Notes: generated from the letters alone by a model not told the origin. DNA of 64,000 nucleotides from Zymomonas mobilis subsp. pomaceae ATCC 29192 (GCF_000218875.1 NC_015709.1:1240001-1304000); one strand, 5' to 3'; shown: positions 36,021 through 45,159, counted from the first letter of the stretch. A program made the numbers and translations.

Positions 36021-38168
36021 ATGAGTAATATTGAAAAATCCTCTTTAAATACCTTAGATCCTATTTTTGTTCATTCAGGATTTCGTACATCCAGCACATG
36101 GTTTTGGAAAAAATTTCGTTCATTTACGGATATCATTCCCTATTATGAACCTTTTCATGAAATAATTTCCAATATTAATGATTACCATCCAGATAATAGC
36201 TATACGAATACATGGCGGTCACATCATCCGTCCTCAGCGCCTTACTTTATGGAATATTCTGTTATTCCAGCTTTAAAAGCCAATCCGAAATTATTTAATC
36301 CTTCAATATCTTTGCAGACATTTATACCATCAGGGGGATTAGAAGGCGAACTTACATCCGAAGAAAAAGCTTATATCCAATGCCTAATAGATAATGCCCA
36401 CCAATATAGCAAACAACCAGGCTTCATGTTTACACGCTCTCTTGGACGTGCACTTGCCATAAAAAAATCCTTTGGTGGGAAATCAATTTTTCTACATCGC
36501 AATCTATTTCATCAATGGGCCTCTTACTCTGGACAAAATATACGGGGCAATAACTATTTCATCGACCGGCTTGAAGAAACAGTTCAATTTGCGACACATG
36601 ACCCCTTCTTAAAAGCGCTGGATGAATGGTTTAAAGATCGGCAACCAGCCGCTGATAATATAAACACGTTTATTCTATTTATCGTTTTTCATCTTTATAT
36701 TTATATCAGCGCCTTTAAATCTGCCGATGTTATCATAAATAGCACGGAAATTTCTCATAATATCAAAGCACGACAACAAACTGAAGCTGACCTTTTTCAG
36801 CTTCTGGGCAAAGAAATTTCATTAGCTGATGCGCGAAATGTATTCGATATTTCTTTTGTTAATATAAAGAAGCCTGAAATTCTGACAGAAACACTTGACT
36901 ACTTTATGAAAATTATTTCCGGCATTGTATCCGATCAAGCCTGTTTATCTTTTATCGAAAAAGCTAGAAACGACACAATTACGGAATGGGAAAAGAATGA
37001 ATTTTATACGAAAGAAATGCGCAGCATTTTACTCGATAAAAATATAGAAAATAGCAAAATACAACAAGAACGACATCATGAATTGGAAATTCGAGATCAT
37101 CGTCTGCATGAATTAGATCAAGCTGTCCAACAGCGCGATGCTCAACTTCAAGAGTTACAACAAAATGTACAGCAACGAGATCATCATCTGCATGAATTAA
37201 ATCAAGCTGTCCAACAGCGGGATACTCAACTCCAAGAGTTACAGCATAATTTAGAACAACGGGACCATCATCTGCATGAATTGATTCAAACTGTCCAACA
37301 GCGCGATGCTCAACTTCAAGAGTTACAACAAAATGTACAGCAACGGGACCATCATCTGCATGAATTGATTCAAACTGTCCAACAGCGTGATGCTCAACTT
37401 CAAGAGTTACAACAAAATGTACAGCAACGAGATCATCGTCTGCACGAATTAGATAAAACTATCCAACAACACGGTACTCGACTTCAACAATTACAGCATA
37501 ATTTACAGCAACGAGACCATCATCTGCATGAATTGATTCAAACTGTCCAACAGCGTGATACTCAACTCCAAGAGTTACAGCAGAATTTACAGCAACGAGA
37601 CCATCATGTGCATGAATTGAGTCAAACCGTCCAACAGCGTGATACTCAACTCCAAGAGCTACAGCAGAATTTAGAACAACGAGACCATCATGTGCACGAA
37701 TTGAGTCAAACTGTCCAACAACGCGAGGCCCAACTTCAAGATAAAAAACATGATTTACAAGAATATGAGTTATCTAACCAGCACATAAAAAAACTTTATA
37801 AGTCTACACAATATGAAAAAGACAAATTTGTATTTGGAACATTAGCCTTAACCAATCTTTTCTCTTATAGAGGTATTAACCTAGTATCTAAGAGCTTACT
37901 CATAGGTGCACGCAAGGCTGCGAGAAAAGGCCGGTGGCGGACAGCGGTAAGCTATTATGAAGAATTTTTGCGACAAAATCCTATAAATTCACACGCATGG
38001 ACACAGTTAGGACATGCCAAAAAAGAACTAGGAGAATGGAAACCTGCCGTTGAAGCCTATGCTATAGCACAGATTATAGTACCAACCGACGAAGATATTA
38101 ATACACATCTATCACAGGCAATAAGGCACATTACAGAAGAAACGACGTTATCCTCTACGGATTCATAA
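36021..38168 (+). CDS. Sulfotransferase-like protein with coiled-coil repeats and TPRs
   Basis: The 715-residue protein has three parts. Residues about 13-330 look like a PAPS-dependent sulfotransferase: HSGFRTSSTWFWKKF (18-32) resembles the 5'-phosphosulfate loop and FLHRNLFHQWASYSG (157-171) resembles the 3'-phosphate-binding R-x(7)-S motif. Residues 357-580 are eight tandem 28-residue repeats (QRDHHLHEL...VQQRDAQLQELQQ) forming a long coiled coil. Residues about 630-705 hold two TPR-like motifs (AVSYYEEFLRQNP, AVEAYAIAQIIVP). No signal peptide is seen. It lies just downstream of the PAPS-forming cysDNC genes. Acceptor is unknown. Confidence 0.7.
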   Translation: MSNIEKSSLNTLDPIFVHSGFRTSSTWFWKKFRSFTDIIPYYEPFHEIISNINDYHPDNSYTNTWRSHHPSSAPYFMEYSVIPALKANPKLFNPSISLQTFIPSGGLEGELTSEEKAYIQCLIDNAHQYSKQPGFMFTRSLGRALAIKKSFGGKSIFLHRNLFHQWASYSGQNIRGNNYFIDRLEETVQFATHDPFLKALDEWFKDRQPAADNINTFILFIVFHLYIYISAFKSADVIINSTEISHNIKARQQTEADLFQLLGKEISLADARNVFDISFVNIKKPEILTETLDYFMKIISGIVSDQACLSFIEKARNDTITEWEKNEFYTKEMRSILLDKNIENSKIQQERHHELEIRDHRLHELDQAVQQRDAQLQELQQNVQQRDHHLHELNQAVQQRDTQLQELQHNLEQRDHHLHELIQTVQQRDAQLQELQQNVQQRDHHLHELIQTVQQRDAQLQELQQNVQQRDHRLHELDKTIQQHGTRLQQLQHNLQQRDHHLHELIQTVQQRDTQLQELQQNLQQRDHHVHELSQTVQQRDTQLQELQQNLEQRDHHVHELSQTVQQREAQLQDKKHDLQEYELSNQHIKKLYKSTQYEKDKFVFGTLALTNLFSYRGINLVSKSLLIGARKAARKGRWRTAVSYYEEFLRQNPINSHAWTQLGHAKKELGEWKPAVEAYAIAQIIVPTDEDINTHLSQAIRHITEETTLSSTDS
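37089..37760 (+). repeat. Eight tandem 84-base repeats inside the sulfotransferase-like gene
   Basis: Eight head-to-tail copies of an 84-base unit encode 28 residues each, itself two 14-residue halves (QRD-x2-L-x-EL). Copies 3 and 4 are identical at the protein level; copy 5 is the most diverged (QQHGTRLQQL). The phase is in frame throughout, so copy number can change without breaking the gene. Confidence 0.9.
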
Positions 38169-38265
38169 AAGATTATCGGGATACCTCTTATAATAATGTT
38201 AGGAATTATTCTTATCTCCGGTAGATAAGATTTATAAATAGCTTCCATAGTGAGATAAAAATACG

Positions 38266-39723
38266 ATGCTAGCAGAAGATTTTATAAGGCAAGAAGCTTT
38301 TATCAATGGATGCTGGGTATATAGCCATGATAAAAAGACATTTCCAGTCACAAATCCTGCAACAGGGGTATTGTTATCAGAAGTAGCTTGTTGCGACGTG
38401 AAAGAACTCGCGTTTGCGATCAAAAGCGCACAAGCAGCACAACATTTATGGAGCCAAAAAACCGCTTATGAAAGAGCAGACACTCTTTTAGAAATCTATT
38501 ACAAATTAATAGAACGCCAAGACCCCTTAGCCAAACTTTTAACGCAGGAACAAGGTAAACCTTTAGCCGAAGCCAAGGGTGAAATTTTATTTGCTGCGTC
38601 TTTTTTCCGATGGTTCGCAGAAGAAGCCCGTCGAAGCTATGGCGAAGTCATTCCTACAACCAAAACAGATTGCCGCTATATAACGGTAAAAAAACCCATC
38701 GGGGTATGTGCGGCTATAACGCCTTGGAATTTTCCCATAGGTATGCTTGCTCGTAAGATAGCGCCTGCTTTGGCGGCAGGTTGTAGCATCATTGTAAAAC
38801 CCGCTGAACAAACACCCTTAACCGCCCTCGCCTTCGCACAAATAATAGATGATCTTAAAATCATGCCTGGGTTGGTTAATATTGTAACGACAGATGCTGA
38901 AACGGCTCCCATAATAGGCGAAAAGCTCTGTGTCTCTCCTGAAATCCGACTGATCAGTTTCACAGGCTCAACAAATGTTGGAAAAGGGTTATATCGCCAT
39001 TCAGCAGAAAACGTTAAAAAATTGGCTTTGGAATTAGGGGGTAATGCCCCTTTCCTTGTTTTCGAAGATGCCGATATTCCAATAGCGGTTCAGGGATTAA
39101 TCAATTCACGTTTTCGCAATGCAGGTCAAACCTGTGTGTCAGCTAATCGCATATTCGTTCATCAGACGATACACGACGCCTTTGTCGAAACCTTAGTAAC
39201 AGCGATCAAACAACAATTGAAATTGGGAAATGGTCTGGAAGCAGGGATCACAATGGGGCCCTTGATCGATCAACAGGCCGTTGAAAAGGTCAAAAGCCTC
39301 GTTGAGGATGCCCTTCAAAAGGGCGCGACCCTCGCTTCGGACAAAAAGGTTTTTAATTCAGCAACGGGGCTTTTCTATCCGCCTATTGTGCTCACCGGAA
39401 TTACGCCTGCCATGAAAATTCATGATGAAGAAATCTTTGGGCCGGTCATTTCAATCATTGAATTTTCAAATGAAGAAGCTGTTATCGCACAGGCCAATGA
39501 CACCCAAAGCGGTCTAGCCGCTTATGCCTATACCAAGGATATAAAAAGAATTTCTCGTCTCAGCGATCAGCTGGAATATGGCATGGTAGGAATCAATTAC
39601 AGCGCCCTATCAACGGCAGAAATTCCGTTTGGCGGCGTCAAAGAATCGGGACTAGGTCGCGAAGGGGGCCGCCAAGGATTAGAGGAATATCAAGAAATCC
39701 AATATCTCTGTTTGGGGGTATAA
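38266..39723 (+). CDS. gabD: NAD(P)-dependent succinate-semialdehyde dehydrogenase family
   Basis: The 485-residue aldehyde dehydrogenase shows TPWNFPIGMLARKIAPALAA, KPAEQTPLTALA, the NAD-binding FTGSTNVGKGL, catalytic Glu in LELGGNAPF (about 256) and catalytic Cys in NAGQTCVSANR (about 290), and C-terminal PFGGVKESGLGREGG. The pattern is that of GabD-type succinate-semialdehyde/glutarate-semialdehyde dehydrogenases. No gabT is nearby, so its aldehyde substrate in this organism is open. A hairpin terminator follows. Confidence 0.88.
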   Translation: MLAEDFIRQEAFINGCWVYSHDKKTFPVTNPATGVLLSEVACCDVKELAFAIKSAQAAQHLWSQKTAYERADTLLEIYYKLIERQDPLAKLLTQEQGKPLAEAKGEILFAASFFRWFAEEARRSYGEVIPTTKTDCRYITVKKPIGVCAAITPWNFPIGMLARKIAPALAAGCSIIVKPAEQTPLTALAFAQIIDDLKIMPGLVNIVTTDAETAPIIGEKLCVSPEIRLISFTGSTNVGKGLYRHSAENVKKLALELGGNAPFLVFEDADIPIAVQGLINSRFRNAGQTCVSANRIFVHQTIHDAFVETLVTAIKQQLKLGNGLEAGITMGPLIDQQAVEKVKSLVEDALQKGATLASDKKVFNSATGLFYPPIVLTGITPAMKIHDEEIFGPVISIIEFSNEEAVIAQANDTQSGLAAYAYTKDIKRISRLSDQLEYGMVGINYSALSTAEIPFGGVKESGLGREGGRQGLEEYQEIQYLCLGV

Positions 39724-39749
39724 TCTTCCCTTTATCGTAAGCCTTTTAA

Positions 39750-39795
39750 AAGCGGCTGAAATATCTTTTCGGATGTCTCAGTCGCTTCATTTTTA
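39750..39795 (+). terminator. Terminator after gabD
   Basis: AAGCGGCTGA (39750-39759) pairs with TCAGTCGCTT (39778-39787) with one G-U, then CATTTTT. The loop is 18 bases. Confidence 0.6.
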
Positions 39796-39876
39796 CAGAT
39801 TATACATTTTAAAAAGCGGTATAGCAGTGCTCGAATCCAGCAACAGATACAACCTAAAAATTTTCTTTGCCGACAA

Positions 39877-40821
39877 TTAAACGACAGATTGCATAGGGTT
39901 TATTTCAACCGTTACATGCGCTAATTCTTCATGGACACTTAATTGTTTTCGGAAATAGTCGGGTACCGTCTTTTCATCGGTCATTAACGATATAATGCAG
40001 GCATATTTCTCTTTACTAACCCGCCATACATGCAAATCCGCAATTTCTGTTTTTACAGGGCTTTCTTTCAATACGTCATGGATTTCTTGAACAAGATCAC
40101 TATCCATTTCAGCATCTAGTAAAATGCGGCTGGTCTCTCGCAATAATCCGACCGCCCAAATAGCCACGAGCAAAGATCCGATGATACCCATTAGAGGATC
40201 AAGCCAGCTAGCGCCCCATAATTTCCCACCCAGTAAGGCTATAATAGCCAAAACAGAAGTCATGGCATCCGCGATGACATGTATGTAGGCAGAGCGTTGG
40301 TTCAGATCAGAATGATGCTCATGAGGGTGAGGACCTCCATGGACAGAGTGATGATCATGGGCCGCATGATCCTTTAATAACCAAGCACAGATCAAATTGA
40401 CGATGAGGCCTATAGCACTGATAATAATAGCTTGGTCATAATGAATAGAGGCCGGCGAAATAAGGTGATCAACCGATTGATAAAACATTAATCCCGCGAC
40501 ACCGATCAAGAAAACCGCACTGGTATAGCCGCCTAATATTTCGACTTTCCATGTCCCAAAGGTAAACCGGTTATCAGCTGCATATTGCCTTGCAATGCGA
40601 TAGGCCAAAACAGAAAGGCCAAGCGCCAATGCGTGGGAACTCATATGCCAACCATCAGCAAGCAAAGCCATCGAGTTAAAGGACCACCCGCCGATTATTT
40701 CTGCAATCATCATAACGAGGGTAAGGAGGGTAGCCCAAGCAGTATAACGTTCAGCCAGCGGGTTTACTTTATGAAATACATGAGAATGCCGCCGATGTTC
40801 CGCCATTGATTGCCCATCCAT
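39877..40821 (-). CDS. dmeF: Cation diffusion facilitator metal exporter, DmeF-like
   Basis: The 314-residue inner-membrane protein has six helices and the CDF zinc-site motifs ALLADGWHMSSHA in helix 2 and HVIADAMTSV in helix 5, plus a histidine-rich loop between helices 4 and 5 (HAAHDHHSVHGGPHPHEHH) and an N-terminal HRRHSH. It exports divalent metals (Co, Ni, Zn) in exchange for protons. Two starts are possible (40821 or 40806). It is divergent from an RcnR/DmeR-type repressor with a shared operator, the arrangement known for dmeRF in rhizobia. Confidence 0.9.
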   Translation of the reverse strand: MDGQSMAEHRRHSHVFHKVNPLAERYTAWATLLTLVMMIAEIIGGWSFNSMALLADGWHMSSHALALGLSVLAYRIARQYAADNRFTFGTWKVEILGGYTSAVFLIGVAGLMFYQSVDHLISPASIHYDQAIIISAIGLIVNLICAWLLKDHAAHDHHSVHGGPHPHEHHSDLNQRSAYIHVIADAMTSVLAIIALLGGKLWGASWLDPLMGIIGSLLVAIWAVGLLRETSRILLDAEMDSDLVQEIHDVLKESPVKTEIADLHVWRVSKEKYACIISLMTDEKTVPDYFRKQLSVHEELAHVTVEINPMQSVV

Positions 40822-40860
40822 AGGCTCTTATCCTTAAATCCTTAAAAAACTCCCCATATA

Positions 40861-40875
40861 TACTATACCCCAGTA
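40861..40875. promoter_or_regulatory. RcnR/DmeR-type operator
   Basis: Read on the minus strand the site is TACTGGGGTATAGTA: TACT and AGTA arms flanking a G tract. RcnR/InrS-type operators have the form TACT-G(4-6)-N-AGTA. It lies 24 bases before the repressor ATG and 39 bases before the exporter start, so one bound repressor could close both promoters. Confidence 0.75.
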
Positions 40876-40898
40876 TATAATACTGAAAGAGAAAAAAT

Positions 40899-41174
40899 AT
40901 GGCGCATACCCTTAAAGGCAAGAAAAAATTATTAACGCGTGTCAGACGCATTAAAGGACAAACAGAAGCTTTAGAAAAAGCCTTGGAAAATGAGACAGGG
41001 TGTTCTGCTATACTTCAACAGATTTCAGCTATTAGAGGGGCCGTAAATGGTTTAATGGTCGAAGTATTAAATGGCCATATCACAGACCATCTTGGAAATG
41101 AAAATACGACAATAGAACAAAAAAAAGAAGATATTGAGCAGATAACTGAAATATTACAATCTTATTTAAGGTAA
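40899..41174 (+). CDS. dmeR: Metal-sensing repressor of the RcnR/CsoR family (DmeR-like)
   Basis: The 91-residue all-helical protein matches RcnR. It begins MAHT and keeps the Ni/Co ligands His3, Cys35, His60 and His64, with the family blocks RRIKGQ, AILQQISAIRGAVNGLM and NGHITDH. Metal binding should release it from the operator at 40861-40875 and derepress the adjacent exporter. The 'H-C-H-H' set favours cobalt/nickel over copper (CsoR) or formaldehyde (FrmR). Confidence 0.92.
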   Translation: MAHTLKGKKKLLTRVRRIKGQTEALEKALENETGCSAILQQISAIRGAVNGLMVEVLNGHITDHLGNENTTIEQKKEDIEQITEILQSYLR

Positions 41175-41210
41175 ATCTTAAATAAAAATTAAACTAAATT
41201 AATTTAGAGA

Positions 41211-41444
41211 ATGAACATGAATAACGTAGATATACGCTGTAGTGATTTTTATTCTGATGATAAAGATGGTTTTATTATTGGATGGAAAGAAGTAAGATTC
41301 AACAAAGATCAAAAAATAGTCGAAGTTAATGTTGAATATAAATTTAAAACTACCGAAGATTTATTATATTACGCAGAGAATCTTATCTCTGAAGATGATC
41401 CTTTAAACAGAACCATCAAAATATTATCAGAAAATAATGCTTAA
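41211..41444 (+). CDS. Small hypothetical protein
   Basis: This ORF of 77 codons follows dmeR by 36 bases on the same strand. It begins at ATG 41211 or 41217; TAGAGA lies just upstream. The product is acidic, with no signal peptide or membrane helix and no recognised motif. A fold of beta strands and one helix is suggested (KIVEVNVEYKFKTTEDLLYY). It could belong to the dmeR transcript. Function unknown. Confidence 0.55.
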   Translation: MNMNNVDIRCSDFYSDDKDGFIIGWKEVRFNKDQKIVEVNVEYKFKTTEDLLYYAENLISEDDPLNRTIKILSENNA

Positions 41445-41456
41445 AATTTGATCCCT

Positions 41457-41497
41457 AAAGATAAAAGGAAGGCTTTAGGGCCTATCCTTTTATCTTT
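41457..41497. terminator. Bidirectional terminator between the small ORF and the porin gene
   Basis: AAAGATAAAAGGA (41457-41469) and TCCTTTTATCTTT (41485-41497) form a perfect 13-base stem. It serves the two converging genes. An alternative stem CCCTAAAG / CTTTAGGG (41453-41460 with 41473-41480) shares bases with it. Confidence 0.75.
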
Positions 41498-41549
41498 AAA
41501 ATATTACGAAATTTTCTAAATTAATAATACAGATATGAATTCTTTAAAC

Positions 41550-43214
41550 TTAAAAAGTAATATTGCTATGCAATCCAAATACAACTTCATTGCCGACTCT
41601 ACGGCCTGTATTAGGGTTAAGGACACCCCTTGATGGATTAACAATATATTGAAGATCAGGCTGTAATACCATCCAGGGGGTAACCTGCGCCTGATACGTC
41701 AATTCAATATGATGCTCGTCATGGCTAATCGGTTGATACGTACCAAGATTAAAATTACGTAAATCCCGATCATAGGCGCGTTGTCTAGAACTGGTGCGTC
41801 CCATACCCCAAGCAAGACCCAGGGTATCATTCTCACGTTCTGGAAAAGGTGCTTTCAAATTAAAACCGGCATCAATAGCAAAAGATACAAGATTGCGGTC
41901 ACCGCCATTTCCCGTAGGTCTCACAAAAATACCAAGAGAAGTCGGAGAAGATAAGGACGGACGCCAAATCATCTGATCTATAATACCATAGATCATCCAG
42001 TTACCGCGATGCATCATCGGATTCCCGTCACTATCGGGTGAGGCTAATAAGCCTCCATTGGTATCATAACGCTGATCGGGAAAACGGCCTGTATCATAAA
42101 AACCGCCTAAGCGATAAATACCGGGTAAACCTGGATCTTCAGTAGCCTTGGACATATCTTCAGGCTGGGGGTTAATCGAGTATTGTAATTCCGCTATCAA
42201 TAGAGCGCCGCTCCGCATATTAAAATTGGCACCGTCTTTATGGACGCTCTGATTGGTAGGATTATCGGCATTATAAAAACTATGCCCTGATGGATTATCC
42301 GCGGCAGCGGCAAACATGAAAGTCAGCTGGTTCGTTGGACGATAACGAAAACGGATAGCAGGTGACGCCAATGGCCAAGCAGGGCCACCACCATAAAGGT
42401 TGACGGACGGGGCCATAGGCCATCCGAAATTGGCATTCAGATATAAAGCGCCATAGTCACTAATTAAAAATTCGGTATCTAAATCCTGCTGACCGATTTT
42501 AATATCTAACTTATCACCGAATAAACTCTGCTGATACCATAATTCAAATAAGCGTGTAGAGCGGTCGGCTTCAAAACCACTGACAGGGTTATAAACGGAT
42601 AACTGTTCGGCGCTGATAGAACGGCCTCGCGTTTGGAGGGCACTAACATTAAACCGCCCCCCTTTTAAACCAATTAATTTTTCAAGATCAACTTCGATAG
42701 AAGGCGCTGTCACCCCGATATAGGCCGGCTTGCCACTGGTTCCGCCAGAAACATTTCCCCATAATTCATCAAATTCTTGCAGGTTAAAGGTCACACCATA
42801 TTTATAGAGCCATGTCCGAAGGCCCCCCATATCACCCAAAAGGTTACCGCTCGTATCCAGTTTATCTTCACCGGATTCTGAAGTCGTCGTGGAAACCACT
42901 CTGGAATCCCGTGCAGCCGCCGGATCTGTCTGACTAACTACAGGGGTAGAATTCCCTAATTTTTCACGATCACACTGAATTTGTGTTTCTGGCGGCAGCG
43001 GATCGCTGGCAAAAGCCTCTGAGGCATCCCCAAGAGAAAATCCTAAAACAGCCCCTGCCACTAACAAGCAAGAGCGGAAACATATTGTTTTTGACTGATC
43101 CAAAAAACAAACCGAACAAGATTTCTGATCATTATTTTTATAAGCATTATAACGGTAGGGCGATTTCTTTAAAGGCGTTTTACGCTTTCTAGATAGGCTA
43201 TCAATCATATCCAT
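41550..43214 (-). CDS. oprB: Carbohydrate-selective porin, OprB family
   Basis: The product (554 residues from ATG 43214) is an outer-membrane OprB-type porin for sugar diffusion: RTWLYKYGVTFNLQEFDELW, GRFNVSALQTRGRSIS, KIGQQDLDTEFLISDYGALY and the C-terminal VVFGLHSNITF with terminal Phe. GGAGGG (43225-43230 on the minus strand) lies 10 bases before ATG 43214, whereas the upstream ATG at 43250 has none. The signal peptide core (SCLLVAGAVLGFSLGDASEAFA) begins only about 45 residues in, after a long basic n-region, which is unusual. Confidence 0.85.
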   Translation of the reverse strand: MDMIDSLSRKRKTPLKKSPYRYNAYKNNDQKSCSVCFLDQSKTICFRSCLLVAGAVLGFSLGDASEAFASDPLPPETQIQCDREKLGNSTPVVSQTDPAAARDSRVVSTTTSESGEDKLDTSGNLLGDMGGLRTWLYKYGVTFNLQEFDELWGNVSGGTSGKPAYIGVTAPSIEVDLEKLIGLKGGRFNVSALQTRGRSISAEQLSVYNPVSGFEADRSTRLFELWYQQSLFGDKLDIKIGQQDLDTEFLISDYGALYLNANFGWPMAPSVNLYGGGPAWPLASPAIRFRYRPTNQLTFMFAAAADNPSGHSFYNADNPTNQSVHKDGANFNMRSGALLIAELQYSINPQPEDMSKATEDPGLPGIYRLGGFYDTGRFPDQRYDTNGGLLASPDSDGNPMMHRGNWMIYGIIDQMIWRPSLSSPTSLGIFVRPTGNGGDRNLVSFAIDAGFNLKAPFPERENDTLGLAWGMGRTSSRQRAYDRDLRNFNLGTYQPISHDEHHIELTYQAQVTPWMVLQPDLQYIVNPSRGVLNPNTGRRVGNEVVFGLHSNITF

Positions 43215-43905
43215 TAAACTAATTCCCTCCGTTATGCTCACTTTAGACATTTGATAATGAAAATCAATATCATCATTAAAAAAGGACTTATAGTCTTAAA
43301 AATTTTCTATTCGACTGATTTTAAGGCTTATTAATGCCCCTACTTTAAAACTAGCCGAGCCCTAGGATCGCATATCGATGATAATCTACATTTAAAAACA
43401 CCCTACGATATAAAATATCATTACGTTTTTTTAATCCGATTCGATACCTTCCTAATCACGACCTCTCTAATGAGAAAGTCTCTCATTAGCAAACATATTT
43501 TTAATTTTTGGTAGTCTGATTGTCTAAATCGATTAAAATCGGTAATTCCTACTATTATAAATCAATTTTTTAGCTGATTTTTTGGGTTATTTTTTGATTT
43601 TCTAGCTAAAATAACGAATAAAATAATAAGATTATCGCTATTTCAGTTTGTTTTAAAAATCAGACAACCGCAAAAAATGGACCAGTAATTTTTGCTTGTC
43701 TCTGACGACAAATTTTCTGCTAAAAACAAAAAGTGAATAAAAATAACAGAGGGATGATAACTACCTTAGATTATTTCTAAAGTTTTGGGGATGGCTATTT
43801 AAAATTACTGATTTATCATCTTCTAAAACACATCTTTTCGTCAACAAGGATAATCTTGACGTCTTTTGTCTTTTTGTGCCTAAAAAATATTGAGGATTAC
43901 AGCAT
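43215..43905. other. Long non-coding spacer upstream of the porin and Sel1 genes
   Basis: This 690-base AT-rich spacer separates two divergent genes and has no plausible ORF. It contains a perfect inverted repeat with 9-base arms, CTAATGAGA / TCTCATTAG (5-base gap) at 43467-43489, and repeated TTTTTTAGCTGATTTTTTG-like tracts at about 43570-43610. It likely holds two promoters and control sites; a small RNA cannot be excluded. Confidence 0.5.
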
Positions 43906-45012
43906 ATGCCTATGAAAAGCGGCTTATTCTTTCAAAAAAATCTTTGGCTTCCTTTTTTTATGGCATATCTCCCTATTCTCCCTGCAATAGCTAATCCTCC
44001 CACAAAAACTGTAGATTCTGAAAAGGCAGAGTCCAGTTTTCAAGAAGGTCTTCTCTATTACAGAGGTCAGAATGTTAATCAGAATTATCTGAAGGCAAAA
44101 GCCGCCTTTCAAAAAGCCGCTGACATGGGGCATGCCGAGGCCCAATTCTATCTAGGATCGCTTTACGAGCAAGGAAAAGGCGTTTCTCAAAATTATAAAA
44201 CAGCCTTTTCATGGTATCAAAAGGCAGCCGATCAAGGCTTTGTCAAAGCTGAAAATAACGTCGGTAGTATGTATCAATATGGCCAAGGTGTCACCAAAGA
44301 TTATAGCGCTGCGCTAACATGGCTCCAAAGGGCGGCAGGACAAGGTGACAAGGTCGCCCAAAATAATTTGGGCGATATGTATTATCAAGGTGCAGGCGTA
44401 GCTCAAGATTATAAAACGGCAATAGCATGGTATCAAAAATCAGCAGCACAGGGATATGCTCCAGCAGAATATGATCTTGGTGTCATGTACAGCCAAGGAC
44501 AGGGCGTAGCACAGGATTATGCCACTGCGGCAATATGGTATCAAAAAGCCGCCGATCAGCGATTAGCCGCAGCAGAATACAATCTTGCTTATCTTTACGA
44601 GCAAGGCCAAGGGGTTACACAAGATTATCAAAAGGCGCTGTCGTGGTATCAGAAAGCCGCTGATCGAGGTTTTGCAAAAGCACAATCTAACTTGGCTAGT
44701 TTATATTACCATGGTCAAGGGGTTACCCAGAATTATAAAACAGCTTTGTCATGGTATCAAAAAGCTGCCGATCAAGGTGATGCTGTGGCTCAATTTGTAC
44801 TAGGTAAAATATATCACTTGGGCCAGTCCGTACAAAAAAGTGATGTGATGGCCTATATGTGGTTTAATCTTGCTGCCCAACGTGGGCTCAAAAATGCCGA
44901 AAATAACTGTCTGGTGCTCAGTAAAATATTAACACCGGCGCAACTCAATGATGCTAAAAAATTAACACAGGATTGGATGGCTAAACACAGCCATACTCAA
45001 AGAAATAGCTAA
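43906..45012 (+). CDS. Exported Sel1-repeat protein
   Basis: The 368-residue protein starts with a signal peptide (about 1-30, ending ILPAIANPP) and then carries about eight Sel1-type TPR-like repeats of 36 residues (AQFYLGSLYEQGKGVSQNYK, ALSWYQKAADQG). Sel1 proteins are protein-protein scaffolds, often in the periplasm. GAGG at 43892-43895 supports ATG 43906. A second, longer Sel1 gene lies 2.3 kb downstream. Partner and role are unknown. Confidence 0.88.
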   Translation: MPMKSGLFFQKNLWLPFFMAYLPILPAIANPPTKTVDSEKAESSFQEGLLYYRGQNVNQNYLKAKAAFQKAADMGHAEAQFYLGSLYEQGKGVSQNYKTAFSWYQKAADQGFVKAENNVGSMYQYGQGVTKDYSAALTWLQRAAGQGDKVAQNNLGDMYYQGAGVAQDYKTAIAWYQKSAAQGYAPAEYDLGVMYSQGQGVAQDYATAAIWYQKAADQRLAAAEYNLAYLYEQGQGVTQDYQKALSWYQKAADRGFAKAQSNLASLYYHGQGVTQNYKTALSWYQKAADQGDAVAQFVLGKIYHLGQSVQKSDVMAYMWFNLAAQRGLKNAENNCLVLSKILTPAQLNDAKKLTQDWMAKHSHTQRNS

Positions 45013-45159
45013 TGTTAAAAAATATTAATTCAAAAAAATTAAGTATATTAAAATAATATATCTGTCTTATGCGTAAATTTTTGTTAATAAAGGGAGCAAT
45101 GAGACGTGTCTTGCGTTTTTTATAAAGAGGATAAACCCTAGAAAAAAGAGAGAAGATCA

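Noticed and set aside
37089..37760. CRISPR-like array
   Set aside because: The regular repetition is in-frame coding sequence with no unique spacers; it is a coiled-coil repeat.
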